A stretch of DNA of 64,000 nucleotides, taken from NCBI GenBank assembly GCA_963695075.1, contig CAVOFR010000008.1:1-64000 (forward strand), read 5' to 3'. The DNA comes from CAWCAL01 sp963695075 (lineage in GTDB: Bacteria > Actinomycetota > Acidimicrobiia > Acidimicrobiales > CAWCAL01). Under the pieces are notes generated by a model. That model saw nothing but the letters and a program-made list of their open reading frames with translations. It searched no databases and was not told the origin of the DNA. The position numbers were made by a program, and so were the translations under genes. How positions within the stretch are numbered: the stretch's first letter is position 1; every line of letters starts with the position of its first letter. Below are positions 25,206 through 33,996 of this stretch, piece after piece.

Positions 25206-26034
25206 GGAGCTCTGTCTGTTCCTCGAGCATCGGCATGACCTGGTCGCGCGGGGCCGACGGCAGGCGGAACACCACCTCGGTCACACCGATCTCGGCGAAA
25301 TGCTCGAGCTTCTCCGCGTTGGGGAGCGTGCCGAACGGCACGATGTGGAGGTCCTCGACCCGGCGGCCGGCGGCGGTCCACTCCTCGTGCAGGGTGGGGA
25401 TGGCGGCGGTGAGTCCCGCTCCACCGATGGGGATCCAGCCGTCGGTGTACTCGATGATGTGGGAGCGCAGCCCGGGGCCGGCTCCGCCGCCCAGGAGGAC
25501 GATCGGCCCGCCCGGGCGGGCCGGTTTCGGGTACTGCCAGCTGGGCTCGAACGAGACGAACTCTCCGTGGAACGAGGCGACTTCGTCGCTCCACAGGGAG
25601 CGCATGGCCAACATGGCTTCGCGCACGACGGCCCTTCGCTTGCCGTAGTCGACGCCGTGGTCGCCCATCTCCTCGCGGTTCCAGCCGAAGCCGATCCCGA
25701 GCACGAATCGGCCGCCGGACAGGCGATCCAGTGTCGCCGCGGCCTTGGCGGTCGTGATGGGATCCCGTTGTGCGACGAGCGCGATACCGGTACCGAGCGT
25801 CAGCGTCTCGGTCGCCTGAGCGGCGGCAGCGAGCGTGACGAAGGGATCGAGGGTCCGGAGGTATTCCTCGGGGAGCTCGTCCTCGCCGGTCGGGGGAGGG
25901 GAGAGGCGACTGACCGGGATGTGTGTGTGCTCGGGAAGGTAGAGCGAGTCGAATCCCCGGGCCTCGGCTTCGACGGCGACCTCGACCGGATCCATCGATC
26001 GGTCGGTGGCGAAGATCGTGACCCCGAGGCGCAT
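25189..26034 (-). CDS. LLM-class F420-dependent oxidoreductase
   Basis: 281 residues from an ATG with a TACGAT -10 box ending 6 bases upstream. The luciferase-like TIM barrel carries SLYLPEHTHIPVSR, LGTGIALVAQRDP and RLSGGRFVLGIGFGW, typical of the TIGR03619-like F420 group. It would use reduced F420, which the npdG product in this window can help regenerate. Substrate unknown; similar genes occur in mycobacterial cholesterol clusters (Rv3520c). Confidence 0.85.
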   Translation of the reverse strand: MRLGVTIFATDRSMDPVEVAVEAEARGFDSLYLPEHTHIPVSRLSPPPTGEDELPEEYLRTLDPFVTLAAAAQATETLTLGTGIALVAQRDPITTAKAAATLDRLSGGRFVLGIGFGWNREEMGDHGVDYGKRRAVVREAMLAMRSLWSDEVASFHGEFVSFEPSWQYPKPARPGGPIVLLGGGAGPGLRSHIIEYTDGWIPIGGAGLTAAIPTLHEEWTAAGRRVEDLHIVPFGTLPNAEKLEHFAEIGVTEVVFRLPSAPRDQVMPMLEEQTELLRAVR

Positions 26035-26040
26035 CGCGGG

Positions 26041-26046
26041 ATCGTA
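26041..26046 (-). promoter_or_regulatory. -10 element TACGAT, leaderless start
   Basis: On the minus strand TACGAT is separated by 6 bases from the ATG at 26034 of the F420 oxidoreductase, giving it a promoter separate from the small gene upstream. Confidence 0.4.
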
Positions 26047-26074
26047 GTGCTCGGGCGCGGGCGCCGGCGGTGGG

Positions 26075-26200
26075 TCAGCGCACGAGCTCGGCCACCCTCA
26101 GCAGCCATCGACCGCAGAAGTGGCACCGTTCGGCCTTGCCTTGGCTCAGTCCGACGCAATGGCGGCAGGTCGTCGTCCGACGGCTGGCAGCCTGTTCCAT
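26075..26200 (-). CDS. 41-residue zinc-ribbon protein
   Basis: An ATG with GGGAG upstream opens a 41-codon frame containing two CxxC knuckles, TCRHCVG and RCHFCGRW, 11 residues apart between the inner cysteines. This is a minimal zinc ribbon. The rest is basic, which would fit nucleic-acid or protein binding. It lies between the F420 oxidoreductase and an epimerase on the same strand, with its own spacing (40 bp downstream, 141 bp upstream). No family name can be given. Confidence 0.65.
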   Translation of the reverse strand: MEQAASRRTTTCRHCVGLSQGKAERCHFCGRWLLRVAELVR

Positions 26201-26341
26201 GATCCGCTCCCTGGTGGTTGTCAACCCTCGTCGACGAAGGCATCCACGCAGGGTGCCGGGGAGCGATGCGGCTTCACATAGGCCGAATGGACCGGATTCG
26301 GGGGGTCGCCGTGCCCAGGCTTGGTGCGCGTTGGTCGGGAG

Positions 26342-27361
26342 TCAGCCGTCGGCGGCGAGGCCGGGCCATTCCTGTTCGAGGTGGCCTTCGTCGGCCAGCC
26401 AGAGGAGAGCGGAGCGTATCGTGTCGCGCAGCGGTCGGTAGTCGATGTCGAGGTGCCGGCTGGCCCGACCGCCATCGGTGGGCGCGTTCCGGGTCGCGTA
26501 CATCATCGCCTCCCTGGTCAGGGGGTACGGGACACGACGGCCGAGCGCCGGAACCGCGTCGCCCAGCATGCCGAGCCCCCGCAGGACCCGGCCGGGAAGG
26601 TGAGCTCGGGGAACCTCACCATCGAGGATCTCGCCAAGGAAGTCGGCCAGTCCGGCCCAGGGTAGGTGGCCTCCGCAGAGCATGAACCGTTCGCCGATCA
26701 CGGCCCGATCGACCGTGCGCACGGCGGCCGCTGCCACGTCGCGTACGTCGACGACGTTGATGCCGGTCGACGTCTCGGGCGTGACGTCGTTGACCCAGTA
26801 GGCGAGAGCCTGATGGACCTGATCCAGCTCGGTGGGGATCCCGCCGTAGATCCCGACCGGGTAGAGGATGGTCAGTGGCGCGCCGGCGGCCTGCATGCCG
26901 CGGACGAACCGTTCGATCGCCACCTTGGAGGCACCGTAACCGTGCGGGAGGTTGCTGAGCGGTGTCACCTCGGTGATCGGCGACCCGTGGGCGAGCGAGA
27001 ACACAGCTGTCGACGAGACGTGGACGATCACCTCGGCGCCGGCGCGACTCGCTCCACCCAGGACGTTCTCGGCTCCCCGCTGGTTGGCTTCGGACGCGGC
27101 CGCGCCGCCGGCGCGATCGAGGGCGACGACGGCGGCCGTGTGGACGACGGCCTCGCAACCCTCGAGAGCGGCCTCGCACGCGACCGGGTCGGTCATGTCG
27201 CCCGCGACGACGTCGATCGGCGGATTGCCGTGCGCGGCCAGCACTCGGGATGCCTTCTCCGGGCTGCGCACCAGCCCCCGGACCGAGTGTCCGGAGCGGA
27301 CGAGGCCGGCTGTCACGTGGCTGCCGACGTAGCCCGACGCTCCGGTCACCAGGACCTGCAT
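26342..27361 (-). CDS. NAD-dependent epimerase/dehydratase (dihydroflavonol-reductase-like)
   Basis: 339 residues, extended SDR. Cofactor motif VTGASGYVGSHV, serine motif HVSSTAVFS and active-site YGASK are intact, as is the NVVDVRDVA segment typical of the dihydroflavonol-4-reductase/3-beta-HSD branch. It could act on a steroid or sugar ketone. It lies 16 bp downstream of the fadA3-like thiolase on the same strand and is probably cotranscribed with it. Confidence 0.85.
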   Translation of the reverse strand: MQVLVTGASGYVGSHVTAGLVRSGHSVRGLVRSPEKASRVLAAHGNPPIDVVAGDMTDPVACEAALEGCEAVVHTAAVVALDRAGGAAASEANQRGAENVLGGASRAGAEVIVHVSSTAVFSLAHGSPITEVTPLSNLPHGYGASKVAIERFVRGMQAAGAPLTILYPVGIYGGIPTELDQVHQALAYWVNDVTPETSTGINVVDVRDVAAAAVRTVDRAVIGERFMLCGGHLPWAGLADFLGEILDGEVPRAHLPGRVLRGLGMLGDAVPALGRRVPYPLTREAMMYATRNAPTDGGRASRHLDIDYRPLRDTIRSALLWLADEGHLEQEWPGLAADG

Positions 27362-27377
27362 CAGATGAGCGCGTGGT

Positions 27378-28583
27378 TCAGGAGAGCCGCTCGAAGATCA
27401 TGGCCATGCCCTGGCCTCCACCGACGCACATCGTCTCCAGCCCGAACTGCTTGTCCTCGTCCCCGAGGGCGTGGAGCAGAGTCGTGGTGATGCGGGCACC
27501 GGTCATGCCGAAGGGGTGACCCAACGCGATGGCGCCGCCCTTGACGTTGAGCTTCTCCCATGGGATGCCGAGCTCGTCGGCGCTGGGGATGACCTGAGCG
27601 GCGAAGGCCTCGTTGATCTCGACGAGATCGATCTGGTCCATGGTCATACCGGCTCGAGCGAGAGCCTGCTTGCTGGCCTCGATCGGGCCGAGGCCCATGA
27701 TCTCGGGGTTGAGACCGGAGACGCCGCTCGAGACGATGCGAGCCAAGGGCTTCAGGCCGAGCTCGGCCGCCTTGGTGTCGCTCATGATGACGACCGCTGC
27801 AGCGCCGTCGTTGAGTGGGCATGCATTGCCGGCGGTGATCACGCCGTCAGGCCGGAAGACGGGATTGAGGCCGGCCAGCTTCTCGGCGGTGGTGCCATCG
27901 CGGGGGCCGTCGTCCTTGGAGACGACCGTCCCGTCCGGGGTGGTGATGGGCGTGATCTCGCCGTCGAAGAAGCCGTTCTCCTGATTGGCGACGGCACGCT
28001 GCTGGCTCAACGCGGCGAACTCGTCCATCCGGGCCCGGTCGACCTGCTTGTACGAGGCGACGTTCTCGGCGGTCTGGCCCATGGCGATGTAGATGTCGGG
28101 CAGGCCCGCCGGGGGCGACCAGGCACCGCCGCCACCCTCGCCGGCTCTGGCTGTGCGCTCGCCCGCTTCGGCGAAGGCGCCGTTGGTGGGCCCCCCGTCG
28201 GCCATGCCGTTGATGTATCGACTCACGGTCTCCACACCGGCCGATATGAAGATGTCGCCCTCGCCGGCCTTGATGGCGTGGGCTGCCATGCGGCTGGTCT
28301 GGAGCGACGACGAGCAGTAACGATTGACGGTCACGCCCGGGACGTCGGGCATGTCGGCCATGACGGCGGCGACGCGGCCGAGGTTGTATCCGGACTCACC
28401 AGCCGGCTGGCCGCACCCGAGGATGAGGTCCTCGACGGTGTTGCGGTCGAGGGCAGGGACCTTTTCGAGGGCTGCGTTGATGACGGTGGCGACCATGTCG
28501 TCGGGCCGGACGTCAACCAGAGACCCCTTCTGGGCCCGGCCGATGGGGCTGCGGGCGGTAGAGACGATCACGGCTTCGGGCAT
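27378..28583 (-). CDS. fadA3: FadA3-like acetyl-CoA acetyltransferase (thiolase)
   Basis: 401 residues from an ATG with GAGGAG 7 bases upstream. Start MPEAVIVSTARSPIGRA, nucleophile cysteine in NRYCSSSLQTSRMA, GGAIALGHPFGMTGARIT and MCVGGGQGMAMIFERLS form the full thiolase active centre. The sequence resembles mycobacterial FadA3-type ketothiolases more than FadA5/FadA6, so it probably serves general beta-oxidation. The symbol is by resemblance only. Confidence 0.85.
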   Translation of the reverse strand: MPEAVIVSTARSPIGRAQKGSLVDVRPDDMVATVINAALEKVPALDRNTVEDLILGCGQPAGESGYNLGRVAAVMADMPDVPGVTVNRYCSSSLQTSRMAAHAIKAGEGDIFISAGVETVSRYINGMADGGPTNGAFAEAGERTARAGEGGGGAWSPPAGLPDIYIAMGQTAENVASYKQVDRARMDEFAALSQQRAVANQENGFFDGEITPITTPDGTVVSKDDGPRDGTTAEKLAGLNPVFRPDGVITAGNACPLNDGAAAVVIMSDTKAAELGLKPLARIVSSGVSGLNPEIMGLGPIEASKQALARAGMTMDQIDLVEINEAFAAQVIPSADELGIPWEKLNVKGGAIALGHPFGMTGARITTTLLHALGDEDKQFGLETMCVGGGQGMAMIFERLS

Positions 28584-28788
28584 CGGGGACTCCTCGGATT
28601 CGGGGGAACCGGGTCAGCGTAGAGGCCGCGGTCGGTCACCCGTACATCTGGCGGATGGGATGCGCCGCGAAGATGGATTCACTACCGTGGGCTGTCGCGA
28701 GTGCAGACGGTCGATCGCCGTACGCGAAGGTTGGTGGTTGTCCGAGTCCCGACACCGGGACGCAAAGGCGCCGCAAGGGGCAACCGGT

Positions 28789-29460
28789 ATGGGCGATCGG
28801 ACGAAGAACGATCAGAGGATGCCACTCCGGAAGCTGGCGACCGCGTTCCTGGTGATGGCGGTGACCATCGGCGGGATCGGTGCGACCGAAGCAGCCGCGC
28901 TGTGGAGGCGCCTCGGGAGCAGCATCACGTCATCGCACGTCAACGACGTTCAGGTCTGCCGCGACGGCATCGTCGTCGATGTCGTCGCTTCTGTGAACTG
29001 GCAGCTTCCGGATGACCAGCCGATCGGCGAGTTCGTCACACGCATCACCGTGGCTACGGAGTGGACCGAGAATGGGTCGGTCGACGACGCCGTTCCGGTC
29101 GTAGCGGACCGCCCGTTGTTCGGAAGCGATGCCGAATTCCGTTACCTGACCGCCGTCCAGCTGCCGCAGGGTGCCAAGGAAGCCCTGGGTATTCCGACCA
29201 GCAATGACAACACCGTCGTGAGGTATCACTTCGGACGTTTCGTTCTGCCGTTCTACCAGCTCCAGGACGTCGGAACCGAGCTCTTCATCGACAGTCCCAG
29301 ATTTGAAGTCGAGGAAGCGGAGGAACGTGTCGTTGTTGCCAATTGCCGCATCTGGCCGCACGTGATCGGTTCGTTCATCGCCAAACTCTTCAACGGCATT
29401 GCTCGGGCGTTGGGACTCGGCAATCAGGGCATCCAGACGATCCCGTTCTCCGTCGTCTAG
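28789..29460 (+). CDS. Exported protein of unknown family, paralogue 1
   Basis: 223 residues from an ATG with AAGGGG upstream. A basic N-terminus and hydrophobic segment (residues about 14-32, MAVTIGGIG) followed by TEAAALWRRLGS look like a signal peptide or anchor. The mature part has two cysteines, in QVCRDGIVVDV and ANCRIWPHVIGSF, which could form a disulfide, and a C-terminal AKLFNGIARALG segment. The next gene encodes a clear relative. No known domain is recognised. It starts after a 205-bp region with no other gene. Confidence 0.75.
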   Translation: MGDRTKNDQRMPLRKLATAFLVMAVTIGGIGATEAAALWRRLGSSITSSHVNDVQVCRDGIVVDVVASVNWQLPDDQPIGEFVTRITVATEWTENGSVDDAVPVVADRPLFGSDAEFRYLTAVQLPQGAKEALGIPTSNDNTVVRYHFGRFVLPFYQLQDVGTELFIDSPRFEVEEAEERVVVANCRIWPHVIGSFIAKLFNGIARALGLGNQGIQTIPFSVV

Positions 29461-29501
29461 CGGCGGAGAACGGATACCCACGACAAGGTGGTGGAAGGGT
29501 G

Positions 29502-30176
29502 ATGACAGTGGAAGAGACGGCGAGCGATCGCAAGGTGCCGATCAGGAAGGTGGCGATTGCGTTGCTGGCGATGGCGGTCACCATCGGCGGCATCGGCGTG
29601 ACCGAAGCAGCCGCGTTGTGGCGTCGCCTCGGCAGCAACCAGTACACAGCGGACGTGAGCATCGTGGATGTCTGCCGGGATGGGGTCGTCGCTGACGTGG
29701 TCGTCCGCGTCGATGACGACCCCCATGCGATCGATGGCAACCTCTTCTACGACATCGCGATTGCGGAGACGTACACGCCTCGCGGGCTCGCGGCGTCGCA
29801 CGTCGCGAGCCGGCCGCTGGTCGGGTCCGATCCACAGTTCCGCTATGTCGCCGAGGCCGGCCTCCCGCAGGACTGGCTCGATGAAAAGCAGGTCACGGAT
29901 CCTGACACCAGTCCCATCCGCTACTACTCCGGGCGTTTCGTGGTTCCGTTTCCGCAGCTCCAGGCGGTCGACACGGTTCTCTACCTCGACAATCCCCAGG
30001 ACTTCGGGGACACCTATCCGGTCCCTCTGGAGGACGAGGAGATGCCGCCGGTCAGGAACTGCCGTACATGGGGGCACTCATTCGGCTCGTTCTTCGCTCA
30101 GCTCTTCAACCTGATCGCCCGGGCGTTCAACATCGATCATCAGGGGACCGACGTTATTCCGGTATTCCTCGACTAG
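29502..30176 (+). CDS. Exported protein of unknown family, paralogue 2
   Basis: 224 residues from an ATG preceded by GGAAGGG, 41 bp after paralogue 1. It shares the blocks MAVTIGGIG, TEAAALWRRLGS, VCRDGVVADVV, SRPLVGSDPQFRYV, GRFVVPFPQLQ and NCRTWGHSFGSFFAQLFN, including both cysteines. The conservation is strongest in the signal region and at the C-terminus, so those parts probably matter for function. The pair is followed, convergently, by the large cyclase gene. Function unknown. Confidence 0.75.
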   Translation: MTVEETASDRKVPIRKVAIALLAMAVTIGGIGVTEAAALWRRLGSNQYTADVSIVDVCRDGVVADVVVRVDDDPHAIDGNLFYDIAIAETYTPRGLAASHVASRPLVGSDPQFRYVAEAGLPQDWLDEKQVTDPDTSPIRYYSGRFVVPFPQLQAVDTVLYLDNPQDFGDTYPVPLEDEEMPPVRNCRTWGHSFGSFFAQLFNLIARAFNIDHQGTDVIPVFLD

Positions 30177-30210
30177 GAGCACCCGGATCCCGCTGGGCGG
30201 CACTGACCAC

Positions 30211-33200
30211 TCAGCGCTCGGGTGCGGGAAGGGCGAAGAGCCGCGCCGAGCGGATCAGGAGCTCGGCGAGGTTCTCGGGCTCACTTTCGAGCGGTGGTTC
30301 GAGAGGAACATCGCGCCTGGTCGGCTGACCGCCCAGCTCGGCGACCCGCCGGTCGACCTCCGGACCGTCTTCGACGGTCCCTCCGCGCTCATACGCGTCA
30401 AGCGCCTCTGTTCGGTCGCTCGTTGCGGTCGAGATCCGGTAGCGGGCGAATGCCGCGTCCGCTTCGACCGCCGGTGTGTCTCCGACGGAAGCGAGGAGTG
30501 AACACGCCCGGTCGGAGTCGGTTTCCGCCAGGACGACCGCGAGCCAGAGTGAACTCCGACACCGACTGACCGGGTCGTCCGCGCAGTCTCGGGCAGCAGC
30601 GAAGCAGCGTTCCGCGGCGGCGAGGTCACCCCGGAGGGCAGAGGTCACACCGAGTTCCAGCCGGAACGCGGTTCGAAGCGCGGGTGGTCCGCTCTCCGAG
30701 GCGGTCAGCCCGAGCTCCAGGCAGTCCCGGGCTCCGTCGATGTCCCCGAGCTCGCGTCTGGTTCGACCACAGCCACCCAACAGGTAGAGAGCGCCGACTC
30801 GATCGCCCAGCGTCAGAACCTGTCCGAGAGCCGTCCGGGCCAACCGGTCGGATGGTCGAAACCGGCTCACCTGGAACATGAGGTCCGCCACATTGCCGAG
30901 GACGAGGGCCGACGTGGGTCGGTCACCGATCTCGTCGGCCAGGCCGAGCGCATCGGCGAAAAGGGCCGACGCTTCGTTGATGTCACCCAATTCGGTGGCG
31001 AGGCTCGCGAGATCGCACAAGAGGATCCCTTCGAGTCTTCGCTGGCCCGATGCCCGGGCCAGATCGAGGGCGGATGCCATCTGCTTTCGAGCCGCGTCCG
31101 CGTCACCTTTTCCGGCGAGCGCGGCCCCGAGCCGAGCTTCGACCTCCGCCTTCTTGCCATCCAGTGAGCGGTCAAGACTGATGAGCACTCGTGCCTCCTC
31201 GACGAATTCGATCTGGCGATCGAACGAGCCGGCCTCATAAGCCGCCAGGCTGGCCTGGGCGAGCACATCGAGGCGTTCGCTGGGTGAGAGCTCCGTCTGG
31301 ACGGCTGCCTCCAATAGGCGGTCAGCTTCAACAGTCCTGCCGGTCGACTGGAGCAGCCGACCAACCAGGGCTTGCGCTGGTGCTCTGGTGGACGGGTCAT
31401 CGGCCCCGGCAGCGGCGCGGAGGGCGGCGATCGAATCCGGCCAGTTGCCGGCGACCTCGAGCATCGCTCCCAGCCGCAGGTCGGCGTATGCGGCTTCGTC
31501 GCCCTCGGTGATCTCCCGGAGCCGACGGAAGTAGTCGATGGCCGTCTCAACGGTGAAGAGCTCGGCGGCCCGGTCACCGGCCAGTCGGAGGTAGGTGCGC
31601 TGTTTCGGGGTATTCCGACTGCGGCCGTAGTGGTAGGCGAGCTCATCCAGGTGTTCGTCGCGATGCCCTTCGGCTCGGCTCTCGATGAGGTCGCCGACCT
31701 GCTCGTGGAGCACGGCCCGGCGAGCGAACGGCAGGAGGTCGTAGCTGACCTCGAGGAGGGTGTCGTGACGGAACTGGAGCTCGGAGCCCTGCGTCACGGT
31801 GAGCATGCCGCGCTCCAGAAGGCGATCGAGCTGCTCGTCGGGATCGGACTGGTGCTCGGAAGGAAGGGCGAGCGATACGAACCGGGTCCGCGGGAACGAC
31901 CGTCCGAGAACCGAGGCGCGCTTGAGGGCTTCTCTCTCCCGGGGTGGTAGGCGGTCGACGGCAGCTGCGACCGCGTCGATGAGCGTCGGGGCGGACGAGA
32001 CCTCACCGGTCTCCTCGTACTGCCTCGCCAGCTCCTCCACGAAGAGCGGGTTGCCACCGGCGCGGTCGCCGATGGCGTCGACGACGAACGTCGTGACCCC
32101 TTCCGGCAGCTGGGAGCGGGCGATGCTGGCGGCGTCCCGATCGGAGAGCTGGTCGAGATCCAGGCGGTGATCGACGTCTATTTCGAGGGGAACCGGACGG
32201 GTGAGGAGAAGGATGACGAGCGGCATCCGGTGCGAGATGCGTCCCAAGTCCTCAATCAGCGCCTGTGACGCCGGGTCGATCCATTGGCAGTCATCGATCA
32301 CCAGAAGGTGCGGGGTTCGGCGAGAGACTGCCGCCAGCAGGTCGGCTACCAGGCTGTGCGCGAGTGCCCGGCGTTCCTCGGGGTTCGCTTCGACGGGATG
32401 ATCGTCGGTCCCACTCGGATCGATGAGAGATTGCAGGGCGAACTGTCGTATGTCGTGCCGGTCGATCTCGGAGTGGGCCTCGTCCAGCAGCGTCCGAAGC
32501 AGGGAACGGAGCCCCCCGTAGCCATCCGTGCGGGTGAGCAGGTCGAATCGTGCGTTCAACGAGGCGAACCCGGCCTCGGTCGCGGCGGCCTTCCCGGCCG
32601 ACGCAAGGGTGGACTTGCCGATGCCGGCCGGTCCGCACACCAGCACGGTCGAACCACGTCCGCCGGCAGCGGCGGTCAGCCATTGGCGGAGCTGAGCGAT
32701 CTCCTCCGACCGGCCGACCATGCCGTCGTGGGTCGGGGCCGCCGCCTCGGGGGTTTCGGCAACTCCGACCAGAAGGTGGGGAAGGACGGGCTCGTCCTTC
32801 CCCTTCACGGTGATCGGTTGCGACGGGGCCACCAGATGGAAACGATCGGTTACCCGTGAAGCGGTTCGACGATCGGTCTGTATTTCGTCCGATCCCGCAT
32901 GCTGCATCAGCCGGGCGGCCAGGTTGACGGTGTCCCCGACCACGGTCCAGACCCGTCTTCGGTCGTTTCCGATCACCCCCGTGAAACAGCGTCCCGTGCC
33001 CACCCCGATCCGTGTCGTCGCTCCGGGGAGCTCGCGGCACGCGAGTGCAGCGCTCATCGCCCTGTCCGCGGAGTCGGCGTGGGCGACGGGAGCGCCGAAC
33101 AGCATCATGAACTTGGCTCCCTTGTCGCCGTGCTCGACCTCGAGGAGGTATCCGCCATAGGTGTCGACGATGTCAAGTGCCCGCCGCAGGAAATCGTCCT

Positions 33201-33957
33201 CGCTATCGAGGTCATCCAGCTCGTAGCCACAGAACAGGGTCGTCACGGCGCGGTGTTCGGCCATGAGCTCGGGAGACGAGTTCGCAAGGCGCTCGACGAT
33301 GGCCGGATGGAGGAACGTTGTGGAGTGATCCGGGCTGTGACCGGTGGCCCACCCGGGCGCTTCGCGGCCGACATCCAGGTCGGCTACCGACGAATGGGTG
33401 CGGGTTTCCCCGGCGCTCGCACCGTGCTCCGCCGCGACTGCGGCATCGAGCGCCGACCCGTCGAACACCGGTCGACGGCGCTCGTCGTCTCCGAGAACTC
33501 GGGCGCGGATCGAGCCGGCCCCGATCCCGATCTTCACCTCGATGTCGATCGGGCCCGCGATCGTCATCCTGTCCCGGATGGTGGCGGCCACGCGCTGGAC
33601 CGTGTCGGCGGCTCGGTGCGCCCTCTCCAACACCGCATTTCCCGGCGTGAACAGCACGGTGGCTGAATCGCCCGCGAATGCGACGGTGTGGCCCCCCTCG
33701 GCCGCCATGACATCGATGAGCGCGCCGAAGAACTCGTTCAGGATCTCATGGAGCTGCTCGGTCCCCTCCGGCCCGCAGGCTCCGAGAGCTTCCGACAGCC
33801 TCGTGAAACCGGCGATGTCGACGAAGACGATGAGGCCGTCGAACTCCCAGGATGCTCCCGGCGATGACGACGCCTCGCTCAGCGGCCACGGGAGAAAGCT
33901 CGTATCGACGATCCTCCATTCTCGTGGCGATGCAGGCGAGCCGCCAGCGGGTGTCAT
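30211..33957 (-). CDS. Tandem cyclase-AAA-TPR protein, soluble-adenylyl-cyclase-like
   Basis: 1248 residues. Two class-III cyclase domains (about 40-190 and 235-395), a P-loop ATPase from about 412 (Walker A GPAGIGKST at 442-450, Walker B LLVIDDCQWID) and a long helical TPR-like C-terminal region. The active-site residues are split: domain 1 keeps both metal aspartates (D47 in FVDIAGFTRL, D97 in FAGDSATVLF), domain 2 has lost the first (LFCGYE) but keeps the transition-state Asn345/Arg349 in GDTVNLAARL. Together they would build one cAMP-forming site, as in soluble adenylyl cyclase (ADCY10). It is divergent by 39 bp from the oxidase gene. A cytosolic cAMP-producing sensor or regulator is likely. 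Confidence 0.85.
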   Translation of the reverse strand: MTPAGGSPASPREWRIVDTSFLPWPLSEASSSPGASWEFDGLIVFVDIAGFTRLSEALGACGPEGTEQLHEILNEFFGALIDVMAAEGGHTVAFAGDSATVLFTPGNAVLERAHRAADTVQRVAATIRDRMTIAGPIDIEVKIGIGAGSIRARVLGDDERRRPVFDGSALDAAVAAEHGASAGETRTHSSVADLDVGREAPGWATGHSPDHSTTFLHPAIVERLANSSPELMAEHRAVTTLFCGYELDDLDSEDDFLRRALDIVDTYGGYLLEVEHGDKGAKFMMLFGAPVAHADSADRAMSAALACRELPGATTRIGVGTGRCFTGVIGNDRRRVWTVVGDTVNLAARLMQHAGSDEIQTDRRTASRVTDRFHLVAPSQPITVKGKDEPVLPHLLVGVAETPEAAAPTHDGMVGRSEEIAQLRQWLTAAAGGRGSTVLVCGPAGIGKSTLASAGKAAATEAGFASLNARFDLLTRTDGYGGLRSLLRTLLDEAHSEIDRHDIRQFALQSLIDPSGTDDHPVEANPEERRALAHSLVADLLAAVSRRTPHLLVIDDCQWIDPASQALIEDLGRISHRMPLVILLLTRPVPLEIDVDHRLDLDQLSDRDAASIARSQLPEGVTTFVVDAIGDRAGGNPLFVEELARQYEETGEVSSAPTLIDAVAAAVDRLPPREREALKRASVLGRSFPRTRFVSLALPSEHQSDPDEQLDRLLERGMLTVTQGSELQFRHDTLLEVSYDLLPFARRAVLHEQVGDLIESRAEGHRDEHLDELAYHYGRSRNTPKQRTYLRLAGDRAAELFTVETAIDYFRRLREITEGDEAAYADLRLGAMLEVAGNWPDSIAALRAAAGADDPSTRAPAQALVGRLLQSTGRTVEADRLLEAAVQTELSPSERLDVLAQASLAAYEAGSFDRQIEFVEEARVLISLDRSLDGKKAEVEARLGAALAGKGDADAARKQMASALDLARASGQRRLEGILLCDLASLATELGDINEASALFADALGLADEIGDRPTSALVLGNVADLMFQVSRFRPSDRLARTALGQVLTLGDRVGALYLLGGCGRTRRELGDIDGARDCLELGLTASESGPPALRTAFRLELGVTSALRGDLAAAERCFAAARDCADDPVSRCRSSLWLAVVLAETDSDRACSLLASVGDTPAVEADAAFARYRISTATSDRTEALDAYERGGTVEDGPEVDRRVAELGGQPTRRDVPLEPPLESEPENLAELLIRSARLFALPAPER

Positions 33958-33996
33958 GTCCTACCGTGATCCGCGTGATCTCTGTGAGCACGACGA

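Noticed and set aside
28752..28790. GGGACGCAAAGGC before the tandem exported genes recalls the core of a cyclic-di-GMP-I riboswitch.
   Set aside because: The other strictly conserved half (GCAAACC with its GNRA-capped stem) is missing upstream and the pairing to the 3' end cannot be built.
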